A stretch of DNA of 34,269 bases from Runella zeae DSM 19591. GTDB lineage: Bacteria > Bacteroidota > Bacteroidia > Cytophagales > Spirosomataceae. Below the pieces are notes generated by a model. It did not search any database, was not told the origin of the DNA, and saw nothing but the letters and a program-made list of their open reading frames with translations. The stretch lies in assembly GCF_000423565.1 (NCBI RefSeq), contig NZ_AUIF01000062.1, positions 1-34,269 on the forward strand. Direction: 5' to 3'. The translations under genes were made by a program, and so were the position numbers. This document shows, one piece after another, positions 21,937 to 30,446 of this stretch. Every line of letters starts with the position of its first letter. Position 1 is the first letter of the stretch.

Positions 21937-22289
21937 ATGAGCCAGAATGGTTGCCAACGGTAATGCCAATCGCCATCAAAGTCTATCCTTCAGAAGCTAG
22001 ACTCTTAGAGCAATTTGTACGGACGATTCGCGACAATGTACATGAACTACAATGCCAATCTTCTAACACCCATATCGTGTTGGCTGAGTGGTACAACAAC
22101 AAATACTTGGCCGCCTATTTCCGCATTAGAAGAGGATCGCCCAACATCGCCAAAAAATTGGATATCCCCATAAGTGTGGCTCGAATCCTAATGACGGAAA
22201 TGACCAATAGCGTCATACCAGAAAGTCTCAACATGGTACTTGGCCAAATCCATCGACAGCTTACTAATCGTAATTTTTTACCTGAATAA
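21933..22289 (+). CDS. Hypothetical early protein
   Basis: A 118-aa protein (IAIKVYPSEARLLEQFVRTI; LDIPISVARILMTEMTNSV). The family is unrecognised. It is the last of the four genes with a strong ribosome site (AAAGGGGGTGA, 6 bp before ATG). Confidence 0.55.
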   Translation: MNEPEWLPTVMPIAIKVYPSEARLLEQFVRTIRDNVHELQCQSSNTHIVLAEWYNNKYLAAYFRIRRGSPNIAKKLDIPISVARILMTEMTNSVIPESLNMVLGQIHRQLTNRNFLPE

Positions 22290-22304
22290 AATCCCCCTAC
22301 TACA

Positions 22305-22505
22305 ATGCCAATCGATTTAAATAAGGTTTCAATTGATGATTTGATAGCAATGAAGGAAGAACTTACACAAGCTATTGCCTACGCGATACAAAATGCCTCT
22401 ATTTCAAAAATAGCAGAGGAGACAAGGCACTTCAATGAACTTGAAAAAACCTATCGCAACCTTAACGACCTAGTTCAACAAGAAATCAATAACCGTTTAA
22501 ACTAA
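22305..22505 (+). CDS. Small helical protein
   Basis: A 66-aa protein, MPIDLNKVSIDDLIAM then coiled-coil-like helices (ETRHFNELEKTYRNLNDLVQQEI). The family is unrecognised. It has no Shine-Dalgarno site, unlike the four preceding genes. Confidence 0.55.
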   Translation: MPIDLNKVSIDDLIAMKEELTQAIAYAIQNASISKIAEETRHFNELEKTYRNLNDLVQQEINNRLN

Positions 22506-22516
22506 TCAATTATATT

Positions 22517-22897
22517 ATGGAAGGAATAAAGTACACCCGTGTGGAGTATTCCAAGACCTACAATCTTGGCAACTACGAAAATGAGCGCATCGGCCTCACT
22601 GCCGAAGTACCCGAAGGTACCGATATGTTAGCGGCCTACAATCAAATCCGTAATGATGTAGAAGCGGCCCACGACTACCGAAAAGACCTAAAGAATTTCG
22701 AACGGGCTAAAGAAATCGTAAGTGATACCCTGAATCATTACGGTCATGAAGTAATCAGGGCTGAAGAAGTGATTAACAAGTTTTACGACAAATACCCCTT
22801 TCATCGACCCAACGATGTAGAAGCAGCTCTCCAGCTCGACGAAGCTCCCCTCATCGAACACAAGGATGCCAAGGAAACATGGGAGGAAGGGTACTAA
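22517..22897 (+). CDS. Hypothetical protein (YSKTYNLGNYEN type)
   Basis: A 126-aa protein. The N-terminus YTRVEYSKTYNLGNYENERIG resembles the KTFNLGNYE beta pattern seen in many small phage/plasmid proteins of unknown function. The rest is helical and acidic. It ends by overlapping the next ATG (TAATG). Confidence 0.55.
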   Translation: MEGIKYTRVEYSKTYNLGNYENERIGLTAEVPEGTDMLAAYNQIRNDVEAAHDYRKDLKNFERAKEIVSDTLNHYGHEVIRAEEVINKFYDKYPFHRPNDVEAALQLDEAPLIEHKDAKETWEEGY

Positions 22898-23151
22898 TGG
22901 AAAAGTTTAACATTGAGCATCAGTTCATGCTTTATCTTGAAAGAGTAGGATTAAATATCAAAACGATGCATCCAATCCAACTCCAAGAAACTCGCCGTGC
23001 ATTCTACGGCGCCGCTGGTCAAATGCTGATTTTGCTACGTGACGATTTATCTGAACTTCCAGAGGAGGAAGCAATAAGTAAACTTGATTCTATGATTATT
23101 CAAGTAGAAGCATTTTGGATGAATCAAATTAAGCCAAACCAGAAAAAATAA
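22897..23151 (+). CDS. Hypothetical helical protein
   Basis: An 84-aa protein from ATG 22897, which overlaps the preceding stop. An upstream in-frame ATG at 22879 lies inside that gene. FMLYLERVGLNIKTMHPIQLQETRRAFYGAAGQMLILLRDDLSELP recalls a recurrent phage pattern of a small helical protein with an ETRRAFYG motif. Function is unknown. Confidence 0.55.
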   Translation: MEKFNIEHQFMLYLERVGLNIKTMHPIQLQETRRAFYGAAGQMLILLRDDLSELPEEEAISKLDSMIIQVEAFWMNQIKPNQKK

Positions 23152-23156
23152 TTCAC

Positions 23157-23181
23157 AGTGGCCAGCTCCGTGCTGGCCACT
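23157..23181. terminator. Intergenic hairpin 1 (GTGGCCAGC family)
   Basis: AGTGGCCAGC (23157-23166) pairs perfectly with GCTGGCCACT (23172-23181) around TCCGT. No T tract follows, so it may be an RNA-stability element instead of a terminator. It shares its stem with hairpin 2. Confidence 0.6.
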
Positions 23182-23198
23182 AATAACCAATACTGCTT

Positions 23199-23699
23199 AT
23201 GCAATTTCGAACTTATGGCAACGGTGATCATCAGCTTTTTGTAACTACTGATGCAGCTGGAACACGAATTACTGAAAACAAATTTGTTTTCACAGGATTT
23301 ATGAACGAAATCCATCCGTATAATCGCAATCGACTCAATAGGATTGTGGTAGAAGTCCTTAGAAGCGCGGGCATTATACTTAACGTGGCAGAAGTCAGCA
23401 CCACTGCTCAAATGAGTACAAATCCTTACGCTGGCGAATTAAGCTTTGAGATCTTGACTTTGCCTTCTGGTACTTATCAGAAAAGTAACGATGGAAATCA
23501 GTACATACTATTTCAAGATACAGAAATGGGCAGGGGATGGGCTTGCCTTATTGTCAATGAAGAAATCATCATCCAAGACCACCGTGATACGGTTTTAGAT
23601 ATTTTAGAAGAAGGTACTTGGATACGGTCTTTTGGGATCGACTATCAGCTTGTATTGGGCAAAGATATAGATGAAGTGAAAACTCAACTTAGATTTTAA
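23199..23699 (+). CDS. Hypothetical protein bracketed by matching hairpins
   Basis: A 166-aa protein, beta-rich with a repeated WIRSF..DYQLVLG-type C-terminus. The family is unrecognised. It stands apart from the dense operon, with the GTGGCCAGC hairpins on either side, which suggests an independently mobile or separately regulated unit. Confidence 0.55.
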   Translation: MQFRTYGNGDHQLFVTTDAAGTRITENKFVFTGFMNEIHPYNRNRLNRIVVEVLRSAGIILNVAEVSTTAQMSTNPYAGELSFEILTLPSGTYQKSNDGNQYILFQDTEMGRGWACLIVNEEIIIQDHRDTVLDILEEGTWIRSFGIDYQLVLGKDIDEVKTQLRF

Positions 23700-23705
23700 G
23701 AACAC

Positions 23706-23730
23706 CGTGGCCAGCACGTAGCTGGCCGCG
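23706..23730. terminator. Intergenic hairpin 2 (GTGGCCAGC family)
   Basis: CGTGGCCAGC (23706-23715) pairs with GCTGGCCGCG (23721-23730) with one G-T pair and loop ACGTA. The stem core is identical to hairpin 1, and the differing outer bases remain paired. Confidence 0.6.
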
Positions 23731-23762
23731 AAATATTTTGTACAAGAAAAAAAAATCGACTT

Positions 23763-23960
23763 ATGGATGACATTGATAATCGCACACTCGAACAAAAAAT
23801 GGAGGTACAAAGTAAGATTCTTAATGCTTACATGAATGAGTATTCACGTCTCAAGCGTCTGCTGGATAAGATACCACTTCACATTCGTCAAGAATATGAA
23901 GCAGACCACTCGCAAAACTCAACCATTCAAGTGTTCTTGATAAATTTTCCCAGCGAATAA
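23763..23960 (+). CDS. Small protein overlapping the convergent Abi gene
   Basis: A 65-aa helical protein (VQSKILNAYMNEYSRLKRLLDKIP). Its last 110 bp lie antisense over the 3' end of the AbiTii-like gene. Such a long convergent overlap suggests the reading frame was altered or truncated when the - strand cargo was gained. Confidence 0.45.
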   Translation: MDDIDNRTLEQKMEVQSKILNAYMNEYSRLKRLLDKIPLHIRQEYEADHSQNSTIQVFLINFPSE

Positions 23961-24783
23961 TTTTATGGGCATTGGGGTTTCTAATGGCCATAACAGCTCC
24001 TTTAAATAGGAGCATTATTCCCTGTTGCTTATTTTTATCGTCAGTGTATTTTAGAACAGGTTTGTTTACCGAAAAAGCTTTATCCATCAATGTACTACCG
24101 TCATCATTAGATAAGCCAGATTTATTTTTCACCATATTTACCATTTCAATATAAGTATCTAAAATAGCAGAACGATAATTGTTTTGTTCTAAATAGTTGA
24201 TGGCTACAGTCTTTACTACAGGATGCATACCGTTTACCATTGTCAATGCTTCTTTAAGCGAAAAGGCATCCTGTGAAGTCATAAGCAGTTGTTTTCTAAT
24301 TAAAGAAAGTTTCCTCAATAGTTGATTTGTAATAATCTGCAAAACTCCTAAAACGATAGCAGGTTCAAAATGGAACTTTTCAATCATTTGGAGCTTCATA
24401 TCATCCTTTACATCTTCTGTTAGAGGATGTGGAATTACTATTGTTTTATTTCTTTGACTAAAGGCCAATAATTCTAGAACCCCTTGCTTCAAATAGAAAA
24501 AATTAAACTCTTTTAAGTCTGGAATGTATTCGGAAAGAGGTCTATTGTTAGCATCTGTATATATACCTATTATTTTTCGATAATAGGGAAACTTTTCAGA
24601 ATGCTCAAAATAAGGGTTTGTTTTGGTATAGCCACTAAGCTCAAGCCCTACCCACCTTTCTAGTTCTTCATCGTCTATTGCATAAGAAAGCGTAAGTGTT
24701 TTTTGTAACGCAGCAATTAAGCTGTTGTCTGTACAAAGGTCAATTATTTCTTCAATCTTAGAAATGATTTTGCTTGGGTTCAT
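23851..24783 (-). CDS. AbiTii / TIGR02391-type abortive infection protein
   Basis: A 310-aa protein with two recognisable parts. The N-terminal AbiTii-like domain spans about residues 5-52 (IISKIEEIIDLCTD...LQKTLTLSYAIDDEELERWVG...LSGY). The C-terminal TIGR02391 (Ymh) domain spans about residues 225-300, with DDGSTLMDKAFS and GIMLLFKGAVMAIRNPNAHK. The asparagine/histidine in RNPNAH is typical of that family. AbiTii proteins are linked to abortive infection, and TIGR02391 proteins are frequent in defence loci. It is carried on the strand opposite to the early operon, is AT-rich, and probably protects the lysogen against other phages. The mechanism is unknown. Confidence 0.75.
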   Translation of the reverse strand: MNPSKIISKIEEIIDLCTDNSLIAALQKTLTLSYAIDDEELERWVGLELSGYTKTNPYFEHSEKFPYYRKIIGIYTDANNRPLSEYIPDLKEFNFFYLKQGVLELLAFSQRNKTIVIPHPLTEDVKDDMKLQMIEKFHFEPAIVLGVLQIITNQLLRKLSLIRKQLLMTSQDAFSLKEALTMVNGMHPVVKTVAINYLEQNNYRSAILDTYIEMVNMVKNKSGLSNDDGSTLMDKAFSVNKPVLKYTDDKNKQQGIMLLFKGAVMAIRNPNAHKIIRWENLSRTLEWLSFASGLLHILDECEVVSYPADA

Positions 24784-24883
24784 TACATTTGTGTCAGTTA
24801 AAAGAATATAGATTGAGAGTGCTCGTTACGGTTCCTAGGCCAGCGAGCATTTTTAATTTAAAAAGGATTTTGCAGGATATAGG

Positions 24884-25612
24884 CTATTCAATAAGCCCCT
24901 TTATTTGATTGAAAAAACTCCCCTCACCTTCATACATTTGTTTGGCAATCCACTTAACCGTCTCTTTTTTGAACTCTGCCAGAAACTCCTTCATAAGAGC
25001 TATACTATACTTGCTGCTTTTAGCCCAAATTTTAGCCAAATACTTTACCACTTTGTTTTTAGGGAGAGACGACAACTGTTCCTGTAAAGCTTCACAATCT
25101 TCTTTTATCTCCTCTAGTTGCATTTTTTTGCTATCTAAATCGGTAGACTCTTCATACTTCTGAAGTATCAACTTGACAGCCTCAATGTATTGGTCAAGAT
25201 ACAGCATTCTGATGGGATCAAAGGGTACTTGGTCGGCATCATCTTCATTCATTTTTAGTACTTCAAAAAAAGTATTGGCATGAGCTTCTAACATAGGGTC
25301 ATCAAAAACCGTCTGAAGCTGATTGTACTTATCGAGGAGTGTTAACCAATTTGTAACGGTTGAAACTAACTCCTGCAAATTGGCATCCATTGAATAGGGT
25401 CTTAGGGATTTTTCACTCAATGGGTGGAACTCAATGTGATGTAGGTCATTGCCGTCTTGATGTCGAATTCGGAAGAAAAAATCTGATTTGGGATCAGCAT
25501 CTTTAATGATGATTGCGTACTTGGGATCTTTGAGAATCTTTATGGAGTCCCTGTACTTATCAAGCAGTGGTTGTATTTTTTCTAACACAGCAAAAGGAAT
25601 CAGTTTTTTCAT
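24884..25612 (-). CDS. Hypothetical cargo protein upstream of the Abi gene
   Basis: A 242-aa protein, acidic in the middle, with a basic amphipathic C-terminus (KVVKYLAKIWAKSSKYSIALMKEFLAEFKKE). No family is recognised. It lies on the same strand as the AbiTii-like gene with a 100-bp gap. The gap contains a GTGCTCG...GCGAGCAT hairpin and then the Abi gene's start region, so co-transcription is uncertain. Location and composition suggest defence or moron cargo. Confidence 0.55.
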   Translation of the reverse strand: MKKLIPFAVLEKIQPLLDKYRDSIKILKDPKYAIIIKDADPKSDFFFRIRHQDGNDLHHIEFHPLSEKSLRPYSMDANLQELVSTVTNWLTLLDKYNQLQTVFDDPMLEAHANTFFEVLKMNEDDADQVPFDPIRMLYLDQYIEAVKLILQKYEESTDLDSKKMQLEEIKEDCEALQEQLSSLPKNKVVKYLAKIWAKSSKYSIALMKEFLAEFKKETVKWIAKQMYEGEGSFFNQIKGLIE

Positions 25613-25646
25613 TATTTTCGTACCTGTTATGTTGTTAATGATTTTT

Positions 25647-25736
25647 TAAAAAGCCTATCAGGTCGGGAAACTTGGGTAGGCTTTTTGCTTTTGCAAGATA
25701 TAACAAAAAAGCCTACCAATTGGAGGCTTTTTTGTC
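25647..25736. terminator. Pair of hairpin terminators between methyltransferase and cargo genes
   Basis: AAAAAGCCTA and TAGGCTTTTT (about 25649-25686), then AAAAAAGCCT and AGGCTTTTTT (about 25709-25734), form two successive hairpins with A and T tracts. Both use the same GCCTACC-type stem. They insulate the - strand methyltransferase transcript from the downstream cargo gene. Confidence 0.7.
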
Positions 25737-25785
25737 TTCAAAATGGCAAGAAAATATTCCCAAAAAACGGCGAAAAATATTCCTG

Positions 25786-26580
25786 CTAATAATTCCAAGT
25801 CAAACACTCAATCTTGGTCTTATTTTCTTTTCTGCGGCCGTCTACGGCAAGAGACTTTTGATGGTCTTCGGTTTTCCAATGGTACTTTTGACGATAATCA
25901 AAAAGTAAATTTTCGGGATAGCTTGAGAGTAAAAACTTACCCTGCATCGATACGCAAGCATCGAGGAGCTGCCTAAAGTGTTCTTCTGTATACCCTGCAT
26001 AATGCCCCTGGTTGGCCGATACGTAGGGCGGATCGAGGTAGAAAAATGTGTTTGGCGAATCGTAGGCTTTAATCACCTTCAGTACGTCGTAGCATTCAAT
26101 CGTTACTTTCTTCATGCGGAGCTGGAAGGCATCGGTGAAGGCATTCTTTTTGTTGTGCAGCTTGAAGGCACACTTACCCCCGCGGTCGTATCCAAAACCT
26201 GACCCTATTTGGGAACCAAACGACATGTTGGTTTGTACCCACACCGCCCACGCCATCGCCAATGGGTCGGTGATAAGCTCCTCACCAGACTCATACTCCA
26301 CCCCCGATTCTTTGTGCTGCGCTCTTGAGTGGAAGGTTTCGTCAATCTTGGCTTGGAGGTCTTCAAAATCATACTTGAGCGCGCGGTAAAACGTAACAAG
26401 ACGGTGATTGATGTCGTTGACGATTTCAGCTTCAGAGGGAGGTTTGGCAAAAAACACCGCGCCACCGCCAAAGAAAGGCTCAACGTACAGGGTGTGAGAG
26501 GGGATTTTGGGAAGGATACTGTTGAGCATTTTTTGTTTACCACCGTAGTAGGTGATAGGCGTTTTCATTTCTTTTTTCAT
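25786..26580 (-). CDS. D12-class DNA adenine-N6 methyltransferase (Dam-like, orphan)
   Basis: A 264-aa protein. Start chosen at 26580; the ORF extends upstream to 26748 but that part covers the terminator and the tape measure 3' end. Motifs in alpha order: YYGGK (residues 11-15, motif X), VEPFFGGGAVFF (33-44, SAM-binding motif I), DIN near 56-58, and the catalytic DPPY (183-186, motif IV). Length fits Dam/D12 enzymes (about 270 aa). No restriction endonuclease gene adjoins it, so it likely protects phage DNA or alters regulation. The recognition site cannot be read from the sequence. Confidence 0.9.
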   Translation of the reverse strand: MKKEMKTPITYYGGKQKMLNSILPKIPSHTLYVEPFFGGGAVFFAKPPSEAEIVNDINHRLVTFYRALKYDFEDLQAKIDETFHSRAQHKESGVEYESGEELITDPLAMAWAVWVQTNMSFGSQIGSGFGYDRGGKCAFKLHNKKNAFTDAFQLRMKKVTIECYDVLKVIKAYDSPNTFFYLDPPYVSANQGHYAGYTEEHFRQLLDACVSMQGKFLLSSYPENLLFDYRQKYHWKTEDHQKSLAVDGRRKENKTKIECLTWNY

Positions 26581-26603
26581 GGTTGCTATTAGATTTGGGT
26601 CGC

Positions 26604-26648
26604 AAAAAACCCCTGCCTTACACCATAAAAGGTAGGACAGGGGTTTGG
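26604..26648. terminator. Bidirectional terminator after tape measure R
   Basis: AAACCCCTG (26607-26615) pairs with CAGGGGTTT (26638-26646), extended inside by CCT/AGG with one bulged base. A and T tracts flank it. It ends the - strand module R transcript, occupying the same place as the 8953 terminator of module L. Confidence 0.75.
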
Positions 26649-26665
26649 GAGGAAAAACGCCCAAA

Positions 26666-29600
26666 TTAAGCACTGTGGGCGGTTTTGATGTAGTCGAGCA
26701 TCTCTTGCGTTTGCTCAATCTGTCGATAGTTCCACGGCTTTTTGGCAAACTTGGCCATCTCCTCGCGGGTGGCCTTTTGCTCGGCCAAAAAGAGCGCCAT
26801 CATTGAGGCCAATTGGGCGCTACCAGCGTCGGGAGTGGTAGAGGCAGAGGAGCCAAGATCGGCACGTTTGGTGAAGTCATAGCCGCTTGTACGTAGAGCC
26901 TCGGTGAGTGCCACAAAATTGGCATGAATAGGACTCTGAAGCATGGGATTGGAGATGACATATTCCATGCCACCCACGCCATTTTTTCCGGCTTCGCCTG
27001 CCATGTAGGAGCGGCGGCCGAGATTGAAGAGCGTCGGGCGGCGCACGTAGCCTTCAGGATTTCCGCTGTTGTCGAGGTAGAGCGAAAGTAAGTCAGTGGG
27101 GCCACCGGTAGCGCGGCCGGGCATACGCTGGAAGTTAGGGGCATTGGGTGTTTTGGCATCACTCAGCACGGCCTTGGCCTTGGCGATATTGGCCAGTACC
27201 GTGGCAACACCAGTGGCAATTTTGATGGCGGCATCGATAGGGGTCAAACTTGCATAGGCTCCTTTGGCAGTCATTGTTGAAATAGCAGCTGCGGTATCGG
27301 TAGCAATCTGTACCAGGGTGGCGATTTTCTTGAATTCGGCAAACTCGGTTTCGTTGGATGCGGCAATCTCAAAGAAACTGGCAAAAATATTTCCTACGGT
27401 GCTAGTTAGTACCCCTACTTGTTCAATCTCTTTTTGACGTCGTTGGTCTGATACTTCCTGAGATTTTAAATCATACTTTTTGATGATAGCAAGCCTTTTT
27501 GCTTCATAAGCATCCCAAAGCGGAAGTATTTGCTCCTGAGCAAGTCTAGCTTCGGTAGCTAAAGTAAGCAGCCTAACATATTCATTATTGGCTAAGGTAA
27601 GCTCTCTGGTTTGGTCATCTTCTTGGTTTTTAGCAGTATAGTCAGTAATTTCGGATAAAGCATCTTTTTTCTTGCTACCTAGATCCTCATCTAGCTTTTG
27701 TTGCCGCTTTTGATATTCCTCCTCCGCTTTTTTACGCTGCTTTTCTGCTTCGGTTGCTGCTTTTGTGGTTTGTTGCTCCTGCAATCGTCCCAGCTCTGCC
27801 GTTTCTAGTTCGGCCAATTGGGTCAAGTAGTCTTTGTTTCCTTTGGCCAGCTCCCGCAGGCGTTCGTATTTAAACTTCACTACTTGTACTTCACGCTCAT
27901 TGGAGTTTAGGAGATCGAGTTGAGCATCTTCGCGGAGCTTTTGCAGTTCAGCCTTGAGCTGCTTAAACTCATCTACTTCCTTGTCTTTTTTGTTTGGGCC
28001 ATCACCGGTGTAGGTTTTGGTATCGCCACCACCGCCGCCGCCGCCATCACCACTACTTTCAGCAGCACGGCGGGCATTTCTACGGTCGGCGATAGTTAGT
28101 ACCCCGTCCAATTTTTTAAGGCTCTGCTCCTGCTCCTTGATTTTTTTGTTGAGTTCCTCAACCTGTGCTTTCCTTTGAGCAAGTTCAGAATTGGATAGTT
28201 GTTTGGTATACACTGCCCCACCACCAGTTCCAGTACTGGCCTCTACGACTTGTTTTTCATTAAGCTCTTTGATTAATACAGCACGTTGTTTTTGGAGGTC
28301 TTGAAGTTCGGAAGTGACTTTGTCTTTGGTTTGTATCCGCAGTACCTCCATTGCGGCTCTTTGCGACTTAATGAACTCTTCGGTTTTTTTGGTGGAGATA
28401 TCAATGGCATTGCCATACTCGTCAAACTTGACCGCCGCTTCAGGAACAATCTTTGCGATTTTTTGAATCACCTCATTAAGTTCCTTTTGCACGTCCTTTC
28501 CAGCGTACATTTGGGACTTCAGCTCATCGTATTTTTTGATGAGAGGTTCAAGGTTTTTTTCGGTTTTCGCTAGACTTTGGGTTTTCTGATTATAGTCTGA
28601 AGTAGCGATACTAGCTTCGTTGATTACCCCCAGCAGCTTTCCAAAAGAAAAAATAAAGGGGTCTAAAGCTGACTTAGCCACTAGCCACAGGTCTTCGAAT
28701 TTCTTAGAGATTTTGTCCATAATCGCCGCACTGTTGGTATTAGCGCGGTTGTATTCGTCCAGTACTGAAGTACCCGATTGGAACTCCTCATTGGAGACGC
28801 GTTGCGATTCACGAACGAGGTCAATCTTGCCGGCCAAGGCTCCAATAACTTGCGCCCCTTCTGAGCCTTCGATACCAAGGGTTTTGAAAGTGGTCGCTAG
28901 TCCTTCTATGCCTTTTCCGGATACGTTAGCCCCTTCGATCACGCGGAGAAAAGCCTCGTTAGCATCGTTTTTGAGTAGCGACGAAAACTCTTTGATACTC
29001 ATCCCTGCTACCTTTGCAAAATAAGGGACATTTTTGCCCAGGGCAAGAATCATCTTGGCGATATTGGTCGAGGCAAGTTCAGGCGATTGGCCAAGCTGAT
29101 CCATGGCCGCCGCAAGACCAAGTACGTCAGGAACGGAAATCTTGGCGGTCGGAGCGACACCAGCGAGGCGAGTGGTGAAATTGACGATGTATTCTTCACT
29201 GGCAGATGAAGCCGCTCCCAGCGAGTTGATCGCCGAACCAACTTTCAGAAAACTATCCTGAATCCCGAATTGCTCCTTCAGGTTGAAGATTTCGATGATT
29301 TTTGAAATCTTCGTAATGGCCTCCTCCGCACTACCGCCCAGATCTTTGGCCAAAGCCACTTTGATGATGTCTGCACCCTTCACAAACTCAGTAGTACCCT
29401 CCAGCGTAGACTCTCCAAGCTTTCCGGCGATTTCGGCCAGCTCTGCCAGCTCGGTGCGCGTACTACGGGTGTCCATGTTTTGGAACTCATCAAAAAGGGC
29501 TTGCACTTCATCATTGGCCAAGCCGGTTGTCTTGCCGACATTGGTCATTTCGTCGGCGATTTCGGCAATCTTTTGGGGGGCTTGTGAGGCTAAATCCATC

Positions 29601-29932
29601 AACTTACTCAGTCCTTGGGTAAGCAGATTGCCACCTACTACCCCCGCGATAGTGCTTTTGGCGTTAGAGGCGAATCGCTGCCAGTCGCTTTGGTTTTTGC
29701 CGAGCTGCGTACTTTGGCTTTTCAACTCACTATTCATGCTCGACAGTGCTGTTTCGAGTTGGTGTAGTTCCTTCTTGAGCTTTTCGTAAGCGGCTGGGTC
29801 GGCAGCTTCCGACATATTTCGCAGCATCCGCTCAGTGTCGTAAGTAGCCTTTTGCACGGCCTTGATTGAAGTCTCAGCACGGCGACCATCGATTACGAGG
29901 TCTACGACGGCTTGATCGCGTTTAGTTGCCAT
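26666..29932 (-). CDS. Phage tail tape measure protein, copy R
   Basis: A 1088-aa paralogue of the module L tape measure. It shares the N-terminal VVDLVIDGRRAETSIK, the hydrophobic IAGVVGGNLLTQGL near residue 95, the LAEIAGKLGES region, a central coiled coil (about residues 655-790) with one LLNSNEREVQVVKFKYERL unit, and the C-terminal MPGRATGG...LDNSGNPEGYVRRPTLFNLG block. Between these anchors the proteins are strongly diverged, so the two tails would differ. A run of Gly codons (about residue 637, GDGGGGGGGD) forms a linker. It ends 18 bp before the terminator. Confidence 0.85.
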   Translation of the reverse strand: MATKRDQAVVDLVIDGRRAETSIKAVQKATYDTERMLRNMSEAADPAAYEKLKKELHQLETALSSMNSELKSQSTQLGKNQSDWQRFASNAKSTIAGVVGGNLLTQGLSKLMDLASQAPQKIAEIADEMTNVGKTTGLANDEVQALFDEFQNMDTRSTRTELAELAEIAGKLGESTLEGTTEFVKGADIIKVALAKDLGGSAEEAITKISKIIEIFNLKEQFGIQDSFLKVGSAINSLGAASSASEEYIVNFTTRLAGVAPTAKISVPDVLGLAAAMDQLGQSPELASTNIAKMILALGKNVPYFAKVAGMSIKEFSSLLKNDANEAFLRVIEGANVSGKGIEGLATTFKTLGIEGSEGAQVIGALAGKIDLVRESQRVSNEEFQSGTSVLDEYNRANTNSAAIMDKISKKFEDLWLVAKSALDPFIFSFGKLLGVINEASIATSDYNQKTQSLAKTEKNLEPLIKKYDELKSQMYAGKDVQKELNEVIQKIAKIVPEAAVKFDEYGNAIDISTKKTEEFIKSQRAAMEVLRIQTKDKVTSELQDLQKQRAVLIKELNEKQVVEASTGTGGGAVYTKQLSNSELAQRKAQVEELNKKIKEQEQSLKKLDGVLTIADRRNARRAAESSGDGGGGGGGDTKTYTGDGPNKKDKEVDEFKQLKAELQKLREDAQLDLLNSNEREVQVVKFKYERLRELAKGNKDYLTQLAELETAELGRLQEQQTTKAATEAEKQRKKAEEEYQKRQQKLDEDLGSKKKDALSEITDYTAKNQEDDQTRELTLANNEYVRLLTLATEARLAQEQILPLWDAYEAKRLAIIKKYDLKSQEVSDQRRQKEIEQVGVLTSTVGNIFASFFEIAASNETEFAEFKKIATLVQIATDTAAAISTMTAKGAYASLTPIDAAIKIATGVATVLANIAKAKAVLSDAKTPNAPNFQRMPGRATGGPTDLLSLYLDNSGNPEGYVRRPTLFNLGRRSYMAGEAGKNGVGGMEYVISNPMLQSPIHANFVALTEALRTSGYDFTKRADLGSSASTTPDAGSAQLASMMALFLAEQKATREEMAKFAKKPWNYRQIEQTQEMLDYIKTAHSA

Positions 29933-29951
29933 TTGTGGTTTATTATTATAA

Positions 29952-30446
29952 TTAGAGCGACATCTTCAGCTCAGTGGTTAAGATGTCAGAAACCATTCCC
30001 ACCAGTCCTTTCCCGTATCGTTTTACGAGCAGTTCGGCGAGTCGTCGTTGCGAAAAAGTCTTGGTTTTGCCAATCCATTTCACTGGTCGCCGCCCGACAC
30101 CGTCGCCGATGCGCCGCCCAAAGCGTGAGCTTGCGTATTTTTGGTCGGTGTAGCTGATTCCTTTTCCTACGCCCATGTCGACCATGCGGCCGTGCAACGG
30201 GAATTTGAAACTGAGGGTAGACAAGCCTGAATTCATGTGTAGTGAGCTATTCCATTCACGCCTGAGCGCCCCGCTCCGGAATCGAATTCGGGTAGCTTGG
30301 TAGCCATCCTTCGTGATGATTTTGGTGCCTCGTTTTCGATACACCTTTTTGTCGAGCTGCTCCTGCCAGTCTTTGATGGCGTATTTCTGAAATTGTGAGA
30401 GCATTCCACGCAGATTGATGCGTTCGTTGAGTGTTAGATTTTTCAT
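29952..30446 (-). CDS. HK97 gp10-like tail completion protein candidate, copy R
   Basis: A 164-aa paralogue of the gene at 5029-5568. GRMVDMGVGKGI (about residues 86-97) is followed by a basic stretch (SSRFGRRIGDGVGRRPVKWIGKT) and RRLAELLVKRYG. The start overlaps the previous stop (ATGA). Same role and caveats as copy L. Confidence 0.5.
   Translation of the reverse strand: MKNLTLNERINLRGMLSQFQKYAIKDWQEQLDKKVYRKRGTKIITKDGYQATRIRFRSGALRREWNSSLHMNSGLSTLSFKFPLHGRMVDMGVGKGISYTDQKYASSRFGRRIGDGVGRRPVKWIGKTKTFSQRRLAELLVKRYGKGLVGMVSDILTTELKMSL

Noticed and set aside
26581-26748. N-terminal extension of the methyltransferase
   Set aside because: It would be translated through the terminator and the tape measure 3' end, and the D12 motif X normally begins within 15 residues of the start.
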